A stretch of DNA of 64,000 nucleotides from Oceanobacillus halotolerans (GCF_010993955.1 NZ_WIXL01000001.1:336909-400908); one strand, 5' to 3'. Counted from the stretch's first letter, positions 20,687 to 30,369 are shown. The notes: generated by a model from the sequence alone, not told the origin. Made by a program: numbers and translations.

Positions 20687-21781
20687 ATGAAAGTATTACT
20701 GTTGTTTGTTGTCCTTGTTCACGGAGTAATCCACACCATGGCTTTTTTGAAGGCATTTGATTTAGTTGAATTTAATCAGTTGACACAGTCAATCTCAAAG
20801 CCAGTTCGATTGCTCTGGCTCATAACAACGATTTCTTTTTAGTCGTTTTTTTCTTATGGGTATTTAATCATTCGAACTGGTGGATTGTTGCCATTATCAC
20901 AACCGCTCTCTCACAATATGTTATCATTCTTTCCTGGCAAGATGCGAAGTTCGGTACCATTGCAAACATCATTATGGTTGCAGCGATTATCATTGGAGCA
21001 GCAACATGGCATTTTAATGCACAAGTAACGGAAGAAATCAGTCTTTTAGATTCAGACATCATTACTGCAGAGATGCTTTCCCCACTACCCTCCCCAGTGC
21101 AGGCTTGGTGAAGTACAATTGGTATTATTGGAAAACCAGCTAGCCATCGTGCAAATTTTGAGTAAACCGGTCAAATGAAACTAAGACCCGATCAAAAAAG
21201 TGGTTTCAAGCAGAAGCAGAACAATACGTCACAAAAGATCACCCAGCATTTGTTTGGAAAGACAAGCTTTCCGTACCACTAATAGGCAAAGTGGTTGGCA
21301 GGGCCTTTTTCAAGAATGGAAAGGCACATATGCTCATCAAAGTTGCCTCCCTTATTGCGATTGTGAATGTCGGTTTTCAAGAAAAAATCAATTAGTCTAC
21401 CTTACATTGTTATTTACTAGAGTTACCATGGAATACAACTGCCGGGATAAGCCTTATATCACCTGGAGCTATATAAATGAACACAGCTAAAGCCACTATG
21501 TCGTATGAAGGTGTGACACGCTCTGCAATGTATTACTTTGAGGAGAATGGTTATCTTGAAAAAGTGGTGGCTTATCGGTATAAAGACCATGACGACAGGC
21601 ACAACCAATCAATCGCTTGTACTGGTGAAGTGAAAGAAAATAAACAAATGAACGGATTAACCATCCCAACTCACATGGATGTTTTGTGGGATTAGATAGT
21701 GGAACATTCCATTGGTATCAAGTTTCGATTAATAGTATCGCGTATAATCAAAAGTTTATTAAAAAAATAATAGAATACTAG
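20687..21781 (+). pseudogene. Decayed membrane protein gene (DUF6544-like family)
   Basis: Reading across frames gives one protein of about 360 residues. It begins MKVLLLFVVLVHGVIHTMAF and an in-frame TAG follows near 20840. It continues in another frame as VVFFLWVFNHSNWWIVAIIT and SQYVIILSWQDAKFGTIANI. Then come SPLPSPVQAW, QAEAEQYVTKDHPAFVWKD, RAFFKNGKAHMLIKVASLIA, VTRSAMYYFEENGYLEKVVA and finally GTFHWYQVSINSIAYNQKF. At least four frameshifts or stops separate these pieces. The layout, two or three membrane segments followed by a soluble domain, is that of a family I recall as DUF6544; the name should be checked. A good ribosome site (AAAGGGGGCG) remains before the ATG, so decay looks recent. 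Confidence 0.75.
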
Positions 21782-21842
21782 TTTAAAAACGATTAACTGT
21801 GCCCATACTGTTTGTAAATTAAGTAAACGGGGGTACAGAACA

Positions 21843-22469
21843 ATGAAGAAATTAATCTTTTTTGCATTTATATTTTTTATCGTATTTTTATCTATGCCAA
21901 CAAAAGGAGTTAGTAATGAAGCACAACCAGAAGTGGAACAAGGATATCAAGTAATTCCAGATGAAGCAATTCGCTTACGTATACTAGCAAATAGTGATAA
22001 AGATCAAGATCAAGAAATTAAACAAGCAGTTCGTGATGAAGTGAATGAAACCATTTCTGAATGGGTTAAAGATATTACCGATATTCAAGAAGCACGAGAT
22101 TTAATTCAGGAACGTTTACCAGAAATTGAATCAGTAGTAGCATCTGTTTTAGAACGTGAGAATGAGAATAAGTCTTTTGAAGTAGATTATGGGGAAAATG
22201 TGACATTTCCTACTAAAATGTATGGATCTTTCATTTACCCAGCGGGAGAGTATGAAGCAGTACTTATTACGATTGGGGAAGGCAATGGTGCCAACTGGTG
22301 GTGTGTCTTATTCCCGCCATTATGCTTCTTAGATTTTTCTAATGGTACAAGTGTTGCGGAAACAGAGGAAACGGCTGAAGCTAGTTCTCCTAGTGAGCAG
22401 AAGGAAGAGAAGGAAGAGGATGAAGTAGAGGTAAAGTTTTTCCTCTTTAAATGGTTAGGCTTGTCATAG
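21843..22469 (+). CDS. spoIIR: Stage II sporulation protein R
   Basis: The protein has 208 residues with an N-terminal signal peptide (KKLIFFAFIFFIVFLSMP) and the family core VIPDEAIRLRILANSDKDQD. It is made in the forespore under sigma F in B. subtilis, exported to the intermembrane space, and triggers SpoIIGA to process pro-sigma E. The C terminus carries an acidic Ser/Glu-rich stretch before FFLFKWLGLS. GGGGG lies upstream of ATG. I could not identify a convincing sigma F promoter. Confidence 0.95.
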   Translation: MKKLIFFAFIFFIVFLSMPTKGVSNEAQPEVEQGYQVIPDEAIRLRILANSDKDQDQEIKQAVRDEVNETISEWVKDITDIQEARDLIQERLPEIESVVASVLERENENKSFEVDYGENVTFPTKMYGSFIYPAGEYEAVLITIGEGNGANWWCVLFPPLCFLDFSNGTSVAETEETAEASSPSEQKEEKEEDEVEVKFFLFKWLGLS

Positions 22470-22539
22470 AAATAAAAACCTCTGCATATAGTAATAGAAA
22501 AAGCTAGTAATCTAGCAACTATTCGTAGAGGTGAATAAA

Positions 22540-22941
22540 ATGAAACTATTACCAGCAAATCAAGCTTCAAGAGGAAAACTAGAAGGATTCGTACATGATC
22601 ACGAAGGTATTGATCGAGACCTATTATTGGAAAAAGGTTATGTCGTATTACTTCAAGAGAAAATAGAAGGTTGTTTTGTTTTGGATACATTAGAAGAAGA
22701 TGTGTATTGGTTAAAACAACTCTATGTAACTAAAAATGCAGCTATTTCTTTACCAGCATTAATAGAGGCGGTATTAGCGCTTGCTAAGCGAAAGGAAGCG
22801 AAGGAAGTATTTGTACATAGTCACCAACCAATGGTAGACCAACTATTAGAAGCATTACAGTTTTATCCACAAAAGGATACTAAAATCGTGGATAAGTACC
22901 CAATTGAAAAGGGGAAATGGTGGACATACTCTGTTTCGTAA
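22540..22941 (+). CDS. GNAT-like acetyltransferase-related protein
   Basis: The protein has 133 residues. The pattern GCFVLDTLEEDVYWLKQLYV, a helix, then EVFVHSHQPMVDQLLEALQF fits the second half of a GNAT fold, although the Q/RxxGxG/A acetyl-CoA loop is not evident. By position it corresponds to the ywlA/ywlB region of B. subtilis. ATG 22540 is chosen because AGAGGTGA lies six bases before it; the in-frame GTG at 22531 is part of that site. Function unknown. Confidence 0.75.
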   Translation: MKLLPANQASRGKLEGFVHDHEGIDRDLLLEKGYVVLLQEKIEGCFVLDTLEEDVYWLKQLYVTKNAAISLPALIEAVLALAKRKEAKEVFVHSHQPMVDQLLEALQFYPQKDTKIVDKYPIEKGKWWTYSVS

Positions 22942-22956
22942 TGATAATCAATGCAT

Positions 22957-23063
22957 TTATCCACAGGTTATACACAAAAACAGTGGATAACCTGTAGAAA
23001 AGCCGTGTATTTCCTGTGGTTAAATATAAATATTAACAGTTGATGTGAATAGTCTGTGGATAA
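22957..23063. promoter_or_regulatory. Cluster of five DnaA boxes outside oriC
   Basis: Boxes: TTATCCACA at 22957-22965 (+, perfect), TTATACACA at 22968-22976 (+, fits TTATNCACA), TTATCCACT at 22982-22990 (-, one mismatch), TTAACCACA at 23015-23023 (-, one mismatch), TTATCCACA at 23055-23063 (-, perfect). Five sites in 107 bp, with the first two 11 bp apart, is far denser than the background. The cluster lies between the GNAT-like gene and ywlC. Confidence 0.82.
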
Positions 23064-23086
23064 CCCCCTTCCACAGGCTATTTTAT
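23051..23086 (+). terminator. Possible terminator built on the last DnaA box
   Basis: AGTCTGTGG (23051-23059) can pair with CCACAGGCT (23071-23079) around an 11-nt loop, followed by ATTTTATTG. It may end transcripts of the spoIIR/GNAT pair. Confidence 0.5.
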
Positions 23087-23089
23087 TGT

Positions 23090-23194
23090 TGCACGTTAGG
23101 AAAGGTGGGTGGATTACTATTTTTATCGGGAGGCATCCTCATTCCAACGTGCTGTCTACTGGAGTGACGGTTACTATGTATGGCTATTTTTTTA
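23090..23194. repeat. R2 start fragment and unassigned sequence
   Basis: GCACGTTAGGAAAGG directly after the T-rich hairpin tail matches the R2 5' end (45191, 59217). The rest of R2 is not recognisable. Nothing else is seen up to the R1 copy. Confidence 0.4.
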
Positions 23195-23700
23195 AATGGT
23201 TGTTACTTTCCGTATAAAACGTCATGCATATAAGTTGGATTATACGCAGTAACTAGAATATGCACATTGCTTCGCTTCGGAAAAACACTTCGCTTTCCGC
23301 GGGGGAGTGGTGAGCCTCCTCGGGCTAGCGCCCTGTGGGGTCTCACCGACCTCCTACTTCCCGCAGGAGTCTCCGTGTTTTTCCTACGCTAGCTCGTGGA
23401 CTAATCATATTTAGATCATCATTGATGCTAATATAATAGTTGATTGGAGCGAAGGACAGTCGACCCCTGCAGGAAAAGCACGTGTCCAGACCTGAGCAGG
23501 AAGTGGTCTTCTTCCGAGGAGGCTGAGGCCGTGCCTGCGTTAAAGAAGACACTGTGAAAACGTAAAGTTTGAACAGATGTCGCACTTATGCCCGTGGTGA
23601 AAGCGACTATCCGTAGTGAAAATCAATGTACAACTTTATTGCGTATAATATAGATTATGCGACGTAGCAAAGAACAAAGTATGTAAAAGAAGTGTATGTT
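23195..23700. repeat. R1 composite intergenic element, copy 3
   Basis: Left end GGATTATACGCAGTAAC and CTTCGGAAAAACACTTCGC. The centre has CGCGGGGGAGTGGTGAGCC and CCCGCAGGAGTCTCCGTG. The right arm carries the core in reverse (GTTTGAACAGATGTCGCAC near 23562) and the end TTGCGTATAATATAGATTAT near 23640. ORFs through it are repeat translations. Confidence 0.75.
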
Positions 23701-23761
23701 AATTTTGCTTCTATTCCTTTCTTCCTCTAAAATGTAGGAAGAAGAAAAGGAGTAATCGCAC

Positions 23762-24790
23762 ATGTTTAAAACAAAATGTTGGCATATACGTGAATCAATT
23801 GATAAACAAGTGATTAAAGAAGCCTCTAACATGTTACGTGATGGACTTACTGTTGCTTTTCCAACCGAAACTGTTTATGGCTTAGGAGCAGATGCAACCA
23901 ATGAAAAAGCCGTTCAAGGTATTTTCCAAGCAAAAGGACGCCCAGCAGATAATCCATTGATTGCCCATGTGGCAACAATCGAACAAGCAAAAGAAATGGT
24001 AGATGAGTTGCCTCCAATTGCCAAAACCTTAATGACTCACTTTTCACCTGGTCCAATTACATATATTTTACCAAGCAATGGAAAATGCGCTACTAATGTT
24101 ACAGCAGGCCTATCTACTATTGGGGTACGTTTGCCAGATCACCCTGTTGCACAAGCATTACTAAAGGAATGTGATATTCCTATCGCTGCACCAAGTGCGA
24201 ATCTTTCAGGAAAGCCAAGTCCAACTACAGCAGATCATGTATGGCAAGATTTGTCTGGTAAAATTGCTGGATTAGTGGATGGTGGTTCGACGGGAGTAGG
24301 TTTAGAATCGACGGTAGTTGATTGTACACAAGATATCCCCATTATTCTACGACCAGGAGGTATTACAAAAGAACAATTAGAACAAGTTGTGGGCAATGTG
24401 ATGGTTGATCCTGCTTTAGTCCATCACCAATCAAGCCAAAAGCCGAAATCACCTGGTATGAAATATACACACTATGCGCCTGCAGTTGATCTATGGCTCG
24501 TTTCTGGGGATGCAAAACGCATACAAGAAATCGTAACGGAACAACAAGCAAATGGAAAAAGGATAGGGGTTATGGCTAGTACGGAAACAACTGTGCGACT
24601 TCAAGCTGATGCTATCATCTCACTAGGGTCAGAGCATAATCTTGGTGATATTGCTGCATCCTTGTATGATGCATTACGTACCTTTAAAGAAGGCGATGTT
24701 GACCTTATTTTGTGTGAGACATTTTCCGAAAAAGGAATTGGACAAGCTGTTATGAACCGTCTAACAAAAGCCGCAACCCGCCATATCTAG
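23762..24790 (+). CDS. ywlC: L-threonylcarbamoyladenylate synthase (Sua5/YwlC)
   Basis: The protein has 342 residues. The YrdC domain (about 15-210) has AFPTETVYGLGADA, KGRPADNPLIAH and the PSANLSG motif. A C-terminal Sua5 domain follows after SPGMKYTHYAP. It makes threonylcarbamoyl-AMP from Thr, bicarbonate and ATP for the t6A37 modification of ANN-decoding tRNAs. AAAAGGAG lies upstream of ATG. It forms a group with mntP and ywlE as in B. subtilis. Confidence 0.95.
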   Translation: MFKTKCWHIRESIDKQVIKEASNMLRDGLTVAFPTETVYGLGADATNEKAVQGIFQAKGRPADNPLIAHVATIEQAKEMVDELPPIAKTLMTHFSPGPITYILPSNGKCATNVTAGLSTIGVRLPDHPVAQALLKECDIPIAAPSANLSGKPSPTTADHVWQDLSGKIAGLVDGGSTGVGLESTVVDCTQDIPIILRPGGITKEQLEQVVGNVMVDPALVHHQSSQKPKSPGMKYTHYAPAVDLWLVSGDAKRIQEIVTEQQANGKRIGVMASTETTVRLQADAIISLGSEHNLGDIAASLYDALRTFKEGDVDLILCETFSEKGIGQAVMNRLTKAATRHI

Positions 24791-24901
24791 TGATTAGCAG
24801 GTTTAACGATAAAAAAACTGGAAGTGATAGGAACCTAAAATACATCATATTCTCCTTTTGGTTTGCATATAGTTTAAAAGCATGTCCGAGGAGGAGAATG
24901 G

Positions 24902-25456
24902 ATGTCGATCAATCAATTAGGTGAACTCATAACCCTTATATTTATGGCAGTAGCTGTAGGAATGGATGCGTTTTCAGTTAGCTTAGGAATGGGAATGCAA
25001 CAGATTCGCCTGAAACGTGTTGCATTAATCGGAATGGTGATTGGCCTTTTTCATATTTTGATGCCTTTTATTGGCATTATGTTAGGCCAAGCAATTTCTC
25101 ATCAAGTTGGCAATATGACATTACTACTAGGTGGACTATTATTAGTCGGGATCGGTGCACAGATGATTTTCTCTGCATTTAATCACGAAACGACAACCAT
25201 TGTCCAGCCAGTAGGATTTGGCCTATTACTATTCGCATTATCAGTTAGTATGGATAGCTTTTCGGTTGGCCTCAGCTTAGGCATGTCAGGAATGAAGACG
25301 GCAATTGTTTTATTGTTTTTTGGTGTAGCAAGTATGGTACTAACCTGGACAGGAATGTTACTCGGTAAAAAAGTCCATAATTTGCTAGGTGTCTATAGTG
25401 AAATATTAGGTGGTAGTATTTTGTGTGGATTTGGCTTATATATTATATTTGGGTAA
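24902..25456 (+). CDS. mntP: Manganese efflux pump MntP
   Basis: A 184-residue membrane protein with six hydrophobic segments and the duplicated acidic motifs GMDAFSVSLGMG and SMDSFSVGLSLG. MntP exports Mn2+ to prevent manganese toxicity. GAGGAG precedes the ATG. I looked for a yybP-ykoY manganese riboswitch in the 111-base gap before it and did not find one. Confidence 0.94.
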   Translation: MSINQLGELITLIFMAVAVGMDAFSVSLGMGMQQIRLKRVALIGMVIGLFHILMPFIGIMLGQAISHQVGNMTLLLGGLLLVGIGAQMIFSAFNHETTTIVQPVGFGLLLFALSVSMDSFSVGLSLGMSGMKTAIVLLFFGVASMVLTWTGMLLGKKVHNLLGVYSEILGGSILCGFGLYIIFG

Positions 25457-25522
25457 CGACTTGAAGGATTCTTTTTTTAATAGTAACGGGTTCAGATAAA
25501 GGATGAAAACAACTAACTTACA

Positions 25523-25567
25523 CAAAAATTAGCATGTGAAATTGCATATTTCGCATGCTAATTTTTG
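25523..25567 (+). terminator. Terminator after mntP, probably bidirectional
   Basis: Arms 25523-25541 and 25549-25567 form a 19-bp stem with one G-U pair (core ATTAGCATG/CATGCTAAT), 7-nt loop, A run before and T run after. Confidence 0.8.
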
Positions 25568-25624
25568 CTGTTGTATCATGTGTTATAGCGTAAGTGTAGC
25601 CAATTTATGTGTTGCGATGTTTTG

Positions 25625-25835
25625 GATGAAGATCGTTTTCCCTGTATTCGAAAAAAAGTTTTGACGTTCATTCTCTTGATGAAGATCATTTTTCCAATTA
25701 TCTAAAACAAGTTTATATTTTCACACTCTTGATGAAGGTTATTTTCCTCTTATCCATGCAAGATTTGACTTTCCTTCCCCTTGATGAAGATTATCGTACG
25801 TTATCGCAACGAACTTTGACCCTCAAAGTTTGGCT
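25625..25835. repeat. R52 tandem tract 3 (52-53-bp units)
   Basis: Four units begin GATGAAG at 25625, 25678, 25731 and 25783, each preceded by TTG or CTCTT and followed by ATCATTTTCC-like sequence, then an AAGTTTT block. Spacings are 53, 53 and 52. From 25836 to 26008 the sequence is AT-rich and contains only the upstream region of ywlE. Confidence 0.8.
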
Positions 25836-26008
25836 ATCGCACTAACAAACCTATAAAAAGAAGAAAAGTTTTTTAGTTTTTTATTTACCCTTAATGATTC
25901 ATGCTAAAATACCCTAATTCTTCTTATTTTTTCTGACATGTATTGATGTTTATGATATAGTTTGATTATACATAAAATTAGGTAGAAATGATTGTATGGA
26001 GGATACCG

Positions 26009-26626
26009 ATGAAAATTTTATTTGTTTGTACAGGAAACACGTGCCGAAGTCCAATGGCTGAAGCATTAGTAAAACATCATATGCCATCTATAGAAGTGCA
26101 ATCAGCAGGTATTTACGCGGGTTCAAATGAACGTGCGAATCAACATGCAATTGAGGCGTTAAAACAAAAAGGTATTGAACTAAATCATCGTTCCCAACCA
26201 GTAACAGATGAGTTAATGCAATGGGCAGATTTAGTGTTGACGATGACAACTGCACACAAACAATCTCTTTTACTACAACAACCAAGATTTCACGATAAAA
26301 TTTTCACATTTAAGGAATACGTTTCCGATACCGATAATAAAGTATGGCAGCAATTAACGAAAGCATACGCAGATTTAGAAGAAAAGCGATCGGTATTTAT
26401 ACAAGAACATCAATACAAATTAGATAATCATCGCTTAACAGAAGAGCTAGAAGCACATTTAGCAGATGATATACAACACATAAAAAAGTTAGAGGCATCA
26501 ATTGGAAATGATGATATATCTGATCCATTTGGTGGTGACTTACAGACCTATCAACATACATTAACAGAAATAGAAACCTATCTAAAAGAATTAGAAAAAA
26601 AGCTAGATAAAAGAGAAAATGGATAA
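26009..26626 (+). CDS. ywlE: YwlE-type low-molecular-weight protein (arginine) phosphatase, extended
   Basis: The protein has 205 residues. The active-site loop C7-TGNTC-R13 with T11 (the residue that favours phosphoarginine over phosphotyrosine) and the general acid D172 in DPFGG are present. YwlE reverses McsB arginine phosphorylation. B. subtilis YwlE has about 150 residues; here an extra helical, charged segment of some 55 residues (about 107-167) lies just before the DPFGG loop. GGAGGA precedes ATG 26009. Confidence 0.92.
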   Translation: MKILFVCTGNTCRSPMAEALVKHHMPSIEVQSAGIYAGSNERANQHAIEALKQKGIELNHRSQPVTDELMQWADLVLTMTTAHKQSLLLQQPRFHDKIFTFKEYVSDTDNKVWQQLTKAYADLEEKRSVFIQEHQYKLDNHRLTEELEAHLADDIQHIKKLEASIGNDDISDPFGGDLQTYQHTLTEIETYLKELEKKLDKRENG

Positions 26627-26668
26627 TGGCTCTTGAAAAATTAAAATGGATTTGATGGGGGAACGAGA

Positions 26669-27958
26669 ATGAAGAAGTATCGGTTTAGCTTACGTTTGAA
26701 ACTTGTCTTATTTACGACGATCTTAGCAATTATTACGTATTCGTGTAGTGCCTTGTTTATCTATGTGGTGTATGATTATGTTGCACCATACATTGGATTA
26801 TCAGAAGAATGGTTTATGATTATTACCTTATTACTAGGAATTATTTGGTCAGGTATCTTGGCCTATTTTGCAGCTCGTGTGATAACAAAGCCATTAGAAA
26901 AACTAGAGCAAGTCGCTTCCGACGCAGCAGATGGTAATTTAAATCAAACGATTGAAATTTCAAAATCGGATGATGAAATTCGTGCCTTAAGTATTTCGTT
27001 TGATAAAATGCTTAAAAATTTACGGAATATGGTTCACAATATTGACACCCATTTTGACCATACAAATCAAACCGTTATACAAATGAAAGATGCCTCAAGT
27101 CAAGTGACGCAGCACTCGGATCAAATTGCAGCATCCATTGATGATATTTCTAGAGGTGCAGAAAGTTCATCAGAAGCCATTCAAAATACCGTAGAGGCAG
27201 TGGAAGTAGCAACAGATCTTGCAGGTGAAGTTCAGCAAAAAGCAACGGATTCCAAACAAAAATCGACTACAATGTTGGATACGTTATATAATAGTAAAGA
27301 AGTCGTGAATCAATTAGTGGAAGGGATTCAAAAGCTTGCTCAAGAACAAGAAATGTCTTTAAAGGATGTCGAACATTTAAAGCAGAATGCCTTGCAAGTA
27401 GAATCCATTATCTCCATGGTAGGTGAAATAGCCGAACAAACTAATTTACTCGCACTAAACGCTTCGATTGAAGCAGCGCGTGCTGGGGAACATGGGAAAG
27501 GCTTTGCGGTTGTTGCTGAAGAAATCCGCAAACTAGCGGATCAAAGTGCTCAAGCAGTACAACGTATTTCGTCATTAATTACAGCGATCCAAGAAGATGT
27601 ACAGCAGGTTGTCACGAAAATGAATGAAAATGTCGTTTATGCTAATAAAGAAGCAGAAAATGGGTCTAACACCAATCATGCTATTGAACAAATGGCAGGC
27701 TCAGTTCGTGATGTTGCTGCAGAAATTGATACGATTTCTAGCCTAGTAAATAAACAATTAGAATCGATTCAATCAACTGCTTCTCAATCTCAAGAAGTAG
27801 CTGCAATTGCCGAAGAAACATCTGCAGGAGCAGAGGAAGTCAATGCATCCATTCAAGAACAGGCTAGCACGATTGGAAATGTTGATAAATTGGCACATGA
27901 ACTGGAAGAACAAGCACAAAGCTTAAATAAACAAATTCGCCAATTTAACGTGTTATAA
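26669..27958 (+). CDS. Methyl-accepting chemotaxis protein without external sensor domain
   Basis: The protein has 429 residues. Two membrane helices (about 10-34 and 46-70) are joined by only about 12 residues, so there is no outside ligand-binding domain. A HAMP domain (about 70-122) and a full MCP signalling hairpin follow, with the tip [19 protein letters not shown] and flanking methylation helices. It probably senses a membrane or cytoplasmic cue. It sits between ywlE and rpiB, where B. subtilis has none. GGGGGAACG precedes the ATG. Confidence 0.93.
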   Translation: MKKYRFSLRLKLVLFTTILAIITYSCSALFIYVVYDYVAPYIGLSEEWFMIITLLLGIIWSGILAYFAARVITKPLEKLEQVASDAADGNLNQTIEISKSDDEIRALSISFDKMLKNLRNMVHNIDTHFDHTNQTVIQMKDASSQVTQHSDQIAASIDDISRGAESSSEAIQNTVEAVEVATDLAGEVQQKATDSKQKSTTMLDTLYNSKEVVNQLVEGIQKLAQEQEMSLKDVEHLKQNALQVESIISMVGEIAEQTNLLALNASIEAARAGEHGKGFAVVAEEIRKLADQSAQAVQRISSLITAIQEDVQQVVTKMNENVVYANKEAENGSNTNHAIEQMAGSVRDVAAEIDTISSLVNKQLESIQSTASQSQEVAAIAEETSAGAEEVNASIQEQASTIGNVDKLAHELEEQAQSLNKQIRQFNVL

Positions 27959-28002
27959 TAAAAGAAGTTGGATGAAACAACAAGAGAAGAGGTGTTCAAT
28001 CG

Positions 28003-28446
28003 ATGAACGTAATTATTACAGCAGACCATGCAGGAATGACCATACGAAATGAAGTAAAAAAATTGCTAGACGAAATGGGAATTGAATATGAGGATACAGG
28101 ATGTAGCTGTGAAACATCTGTTGATTATTCTGACTATGCACTCCCTGCTGCAGAACGTGTAGCAAAGGGTGAATTTGATCGTGGTATCTTTATTTGTGGA
28201 ACTGGCATTGGTATGTCTATTGCCGCTAATAAAGTGAAAGGAATTCGTTGTGCGTTAACACATGATGTGTATAGTGCAAAACTTACGAGACAACATAACG
28301 ATTCCAATATATTAGCGATGGGGGAACGTGTCATCGGTCCTGGTCTAGCACGGGAAATTGCCAAAGTGTGGTTGGAAACCGATTTTGATGGTGGTCGTCA
28401 TGAACGACGTATTGGAAAAGTGACAGTATATGAGGACCAACAATAA
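28003..28446 (+). CDS. rpiB: Ribose-5-phosphate isomerase B
   Basis: The protein has 147 residues of the LacA/RpiB family. TADHAG at the N terminus, the catalytic-region ICGTGIGMSIAANK and RQHNDSNILAMGERVIG are present. It interconverts ribose-5-phosphate and ribulose-5-phosphate. AGAGGTG precedes the ATG. It corresponds to B. subtilis ywlF and is followed by ywlG and glyA. Confidence 0.95.
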   Translation: MNVIITADHAGMTIRNEVKKLLDEMGIEYEDTGCSCETSVDYSDYALPAAERVAKGEFDRGIFICGTGIGMSIAANKVKGIRCALTHDVYSAKLTRQHNDSNILAMGERVIGPGLAREIAKVWLETDFDGGRHERRIGKVTVYEDQQ

Positions 28447-28536
28447 GGAGTATGCTTAGGAGGCATTTGTCCACCTGTCTAGTGACAAATGTCTCCTTCC
28501 ATAGGGAAAAAATCTCTACTACTAGAGGTGATAGGA

Positions 28537-29106
28537 TTGGTTGATCAAACGTTTGATCAGGAATTGGAAGCGATAACAAGGGAATGGGTCGAGAGTGGAT
28601 ACTTACATGAAGGAGACCTTTTTGTCATTGGGTGTTCAACAAGCGAAGTGGCTGGGGAGAAAATAGGTACTGCTGGAACAGAAGAGATTGCGGCAACTAT
28701 TTTTCATGGGTTGAAGAAACTACAGGAACAAACGAAGATCCAACTAGCCTTTCAATGTTGTGAGCATCTAAATCGAGCATTAGTAGTGGAACGTCAAACC
28801 GCTAAGGTATATCACCTTGAGGAAGTGTCTGTTGTACCAGTGCCCAAAGCAGGCGGTTCAATGGCCTCCTTCGCTTATAAACAGTTAAACGATCCAGTAG
28901 TGGTGGAGAGGGTACAAGCAGATGCAGGAATAGATATTGGGGAAACGATGATTGGGATGCATCTAAAACCAGTTGCTGTCCCGTTACGTTTTACGAACCG
29001 ATTTATCGGGAATGCGCGGGCTAACGTCGCACGTACACGGCCAAAACTCATTGGTGGTGAACGTGCACAGTATAAACCAATAGATACAAATCAACAATGT
29101 ACATAA
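28537..29106 (+). CDS. ywlG: UPF0340/TIGR01440 family protein YwlG
   Basis: The protein has 189 residues from a TTG start. Motifs FVIGCSTSEVAGEKIG, CCEHLNRALV and a C-terminal RTRPKLIGGERAQY match YwlG, whose function is unknown. TTG 28537 is chosen because AGAGGTGATAGG immediately precedes it and the length fits. An ATG at 28489 would add 16 residues without family support. An 18-bp palindrome covers codons 2-8 (28542-28559). Confidence 0.88.
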   Translation: MVDQTFDQELEAITREWVESGYLHEGDLFVIGCSTSEVAGEKIGTAGTEEIAATIFHGLKKLQEQTKIQLAFQCCEHLNRALVVERQTAKVYHLEEVSVVPVPKAGGSMASFAYKQLNDPVVVERVQADAGIDIGETMIGMHLKPVAVPLRFTNRFIGNARANVARTRPKLIGGERAQYKPIDTNQQCT

Positions 29107-29127
29107 GAATTGTAAGGAGGAAATGGA

Positions 29128-30363
29128 ATGGAACATGTAAAACAAGTAGATCAAGAACTATATGAAGCAATAGGATTAGAGAAGAAACGCCAACAGGAGA
29201 AAATTGAACTAATCGCATCAGAAAACTTTGTATCAGAAGCAGTTATGGAAGCAATGGGATCTGTGTTGACGAATAAATATGCAGAAGGATACCCAGATAA
29301 ACGCTATTATGGTGGTTGTGAGTATGTTGATATAGTAGAAAACTTAGCACGAGATCGCGCAAAAGAACTATTTGGTGCTGATCATGCAAATGTGCAACCC
29401 CATTCTGGTGCACAAGCAAATATGGCAGTTTACTTTACCACTTTAGAGCCTGGAGATACCGTCTTAGGAATGAATTTAAATCATGGTGGCCACTTAACCC
29501 ATGGAAGCCCGGTTAATTTCAGTGGAAAGCTCTATAATTTTGTGGATTATGGTGTAGACAAGGAGACCGAACAACTAGACTATGAAGCAGTATTGGAAAA
29601 AGCAAAGGAAGTAAAGCCGAAGTTAATTGTAGCAGGTGCAAGTGCTTATTCACGTACCATTGACTTTGCGAAATTCCGTGAAATAGCAGATACAGTAGGT
29701 GCGTATTTCATGGTTGATATGGCACATATTGCTGGCTTGGTTGCAACTGGCGAACATCCGAGTCCTGTCCCATATGCAGACTTTGTCACGACAACGACGC
29801 ACAAAACATTACGCGGTCCACGTGGCGGAATGATTCTTTGTAAGGCAGACTACGCCAAGAAGATTGATAAGGCTGTGTTCCCTGGAATGCAAGGTGGTCC
29901 ATTAATGCATGTTATTGCAGCGAAGGCAGTATCTTTTAAAGAAGCGTTATCCGATGACTTTAAGACCTATACAAAAGCCATTGTCAATAATGCTAAGACA
30001 TTAGCTGAAGCACTAACAAATGAAGGGATCCGTGTTGTATCAGGTGGGACGGACAACCATCTACTCCTATTAGATGTAACCCCACTTAAATTAACTGGAA
30101 AAGTAGCGGAAAAAGTACTGGATGATATTGGCATTACGACGAATAAAAATACCATTCCGTTTGATACCGAAAGCCCATTTGTCACAAGTGGTGTTCGAAT
30201 TGGAACTGCAGCAGTAACATCCCGTGGTTTTGGTGAGGCTGAAATGAAAGAGATTGCTTCTATTATAGCCTATACCCTTAAAAATCATGAAGATGAAGCC
30301 GTTTTAAAAGAAGCAGCAGACCGTGTGCTTGCATTAACAACGACAAAGCCATTGTATGCTTAA
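29128..30363 (+). CDS. glyA: Serine hydroxymethyltransferase
   Basis: A 411-residue PLP enzyme. The lysine lies in [13 protein letters not shown]; substrate and cofactor motifs include [15 protein letters not shown] and VDMAHIAGL. It converts serine and tetrahydrofolate to glycine and methylene-tetrahydrofolate. AAGGAGG precedes the ATG. A terminator follows after six bases. Confidence 0.97.
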   Translation: MEHVKQVDQELYEAIGLEKKRQQEKIELIASENFVSEAVMEAMGSVLTNKYAEGYPDKRYYGGCEYVDIVENLARDRAKELFGADHANVQPHSGAQANMAVYFTTLEPGDTVLGMNLNHGGHLTHGSPVNFSGKLYNFVDYGVDKETEQLDYEAVLEKAKEVKPKLIVAGASAYSRTIDFAKFREIADTVGAYFMVDMAHIAGLVATGEHPSPVPYADFVTTTTHKTLRGPRGGMILCKADYAKKIDKAVFPGMQGGPLMHVIAAKAVSFKEALSDDFKTYTKAIVNNAKTLAEALTNEGIRVVSGGTDNHLLLLDVTPLKLTGKVAEKVLDDIGITTNKNTIPFDTESPFVTSGVRIGTAAVTSRGFGEAEMKEIASIIAYTLKNHEDEAVLKEAADRVLALTTTKPLYA

Positions 30364-30369
30364 TTGTAG

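Noticed and set aside
20868..21062. Minus-strand frame inside the 20.7-21.8 kb region
   Set aside because: It is the shadow of the decayed plus-strand membrane protein gene.
23343..23585. Minus-strand frame of 80 codons upstream of ywlC
   Set aside because: It lies wholly in R1 copy 3 and has no ribosome site.
24791..24901. yybP-ykoY manganese riboswitch before mntP
   Set aside because: The 111-base gap shows no matching conserved core.
25625..25835. Tandem tract 3 considered as a CRISPR array
   Set aside because: The repeated parts are not identical, there is no repeat/spacer structure, and no cas gene is in the window.
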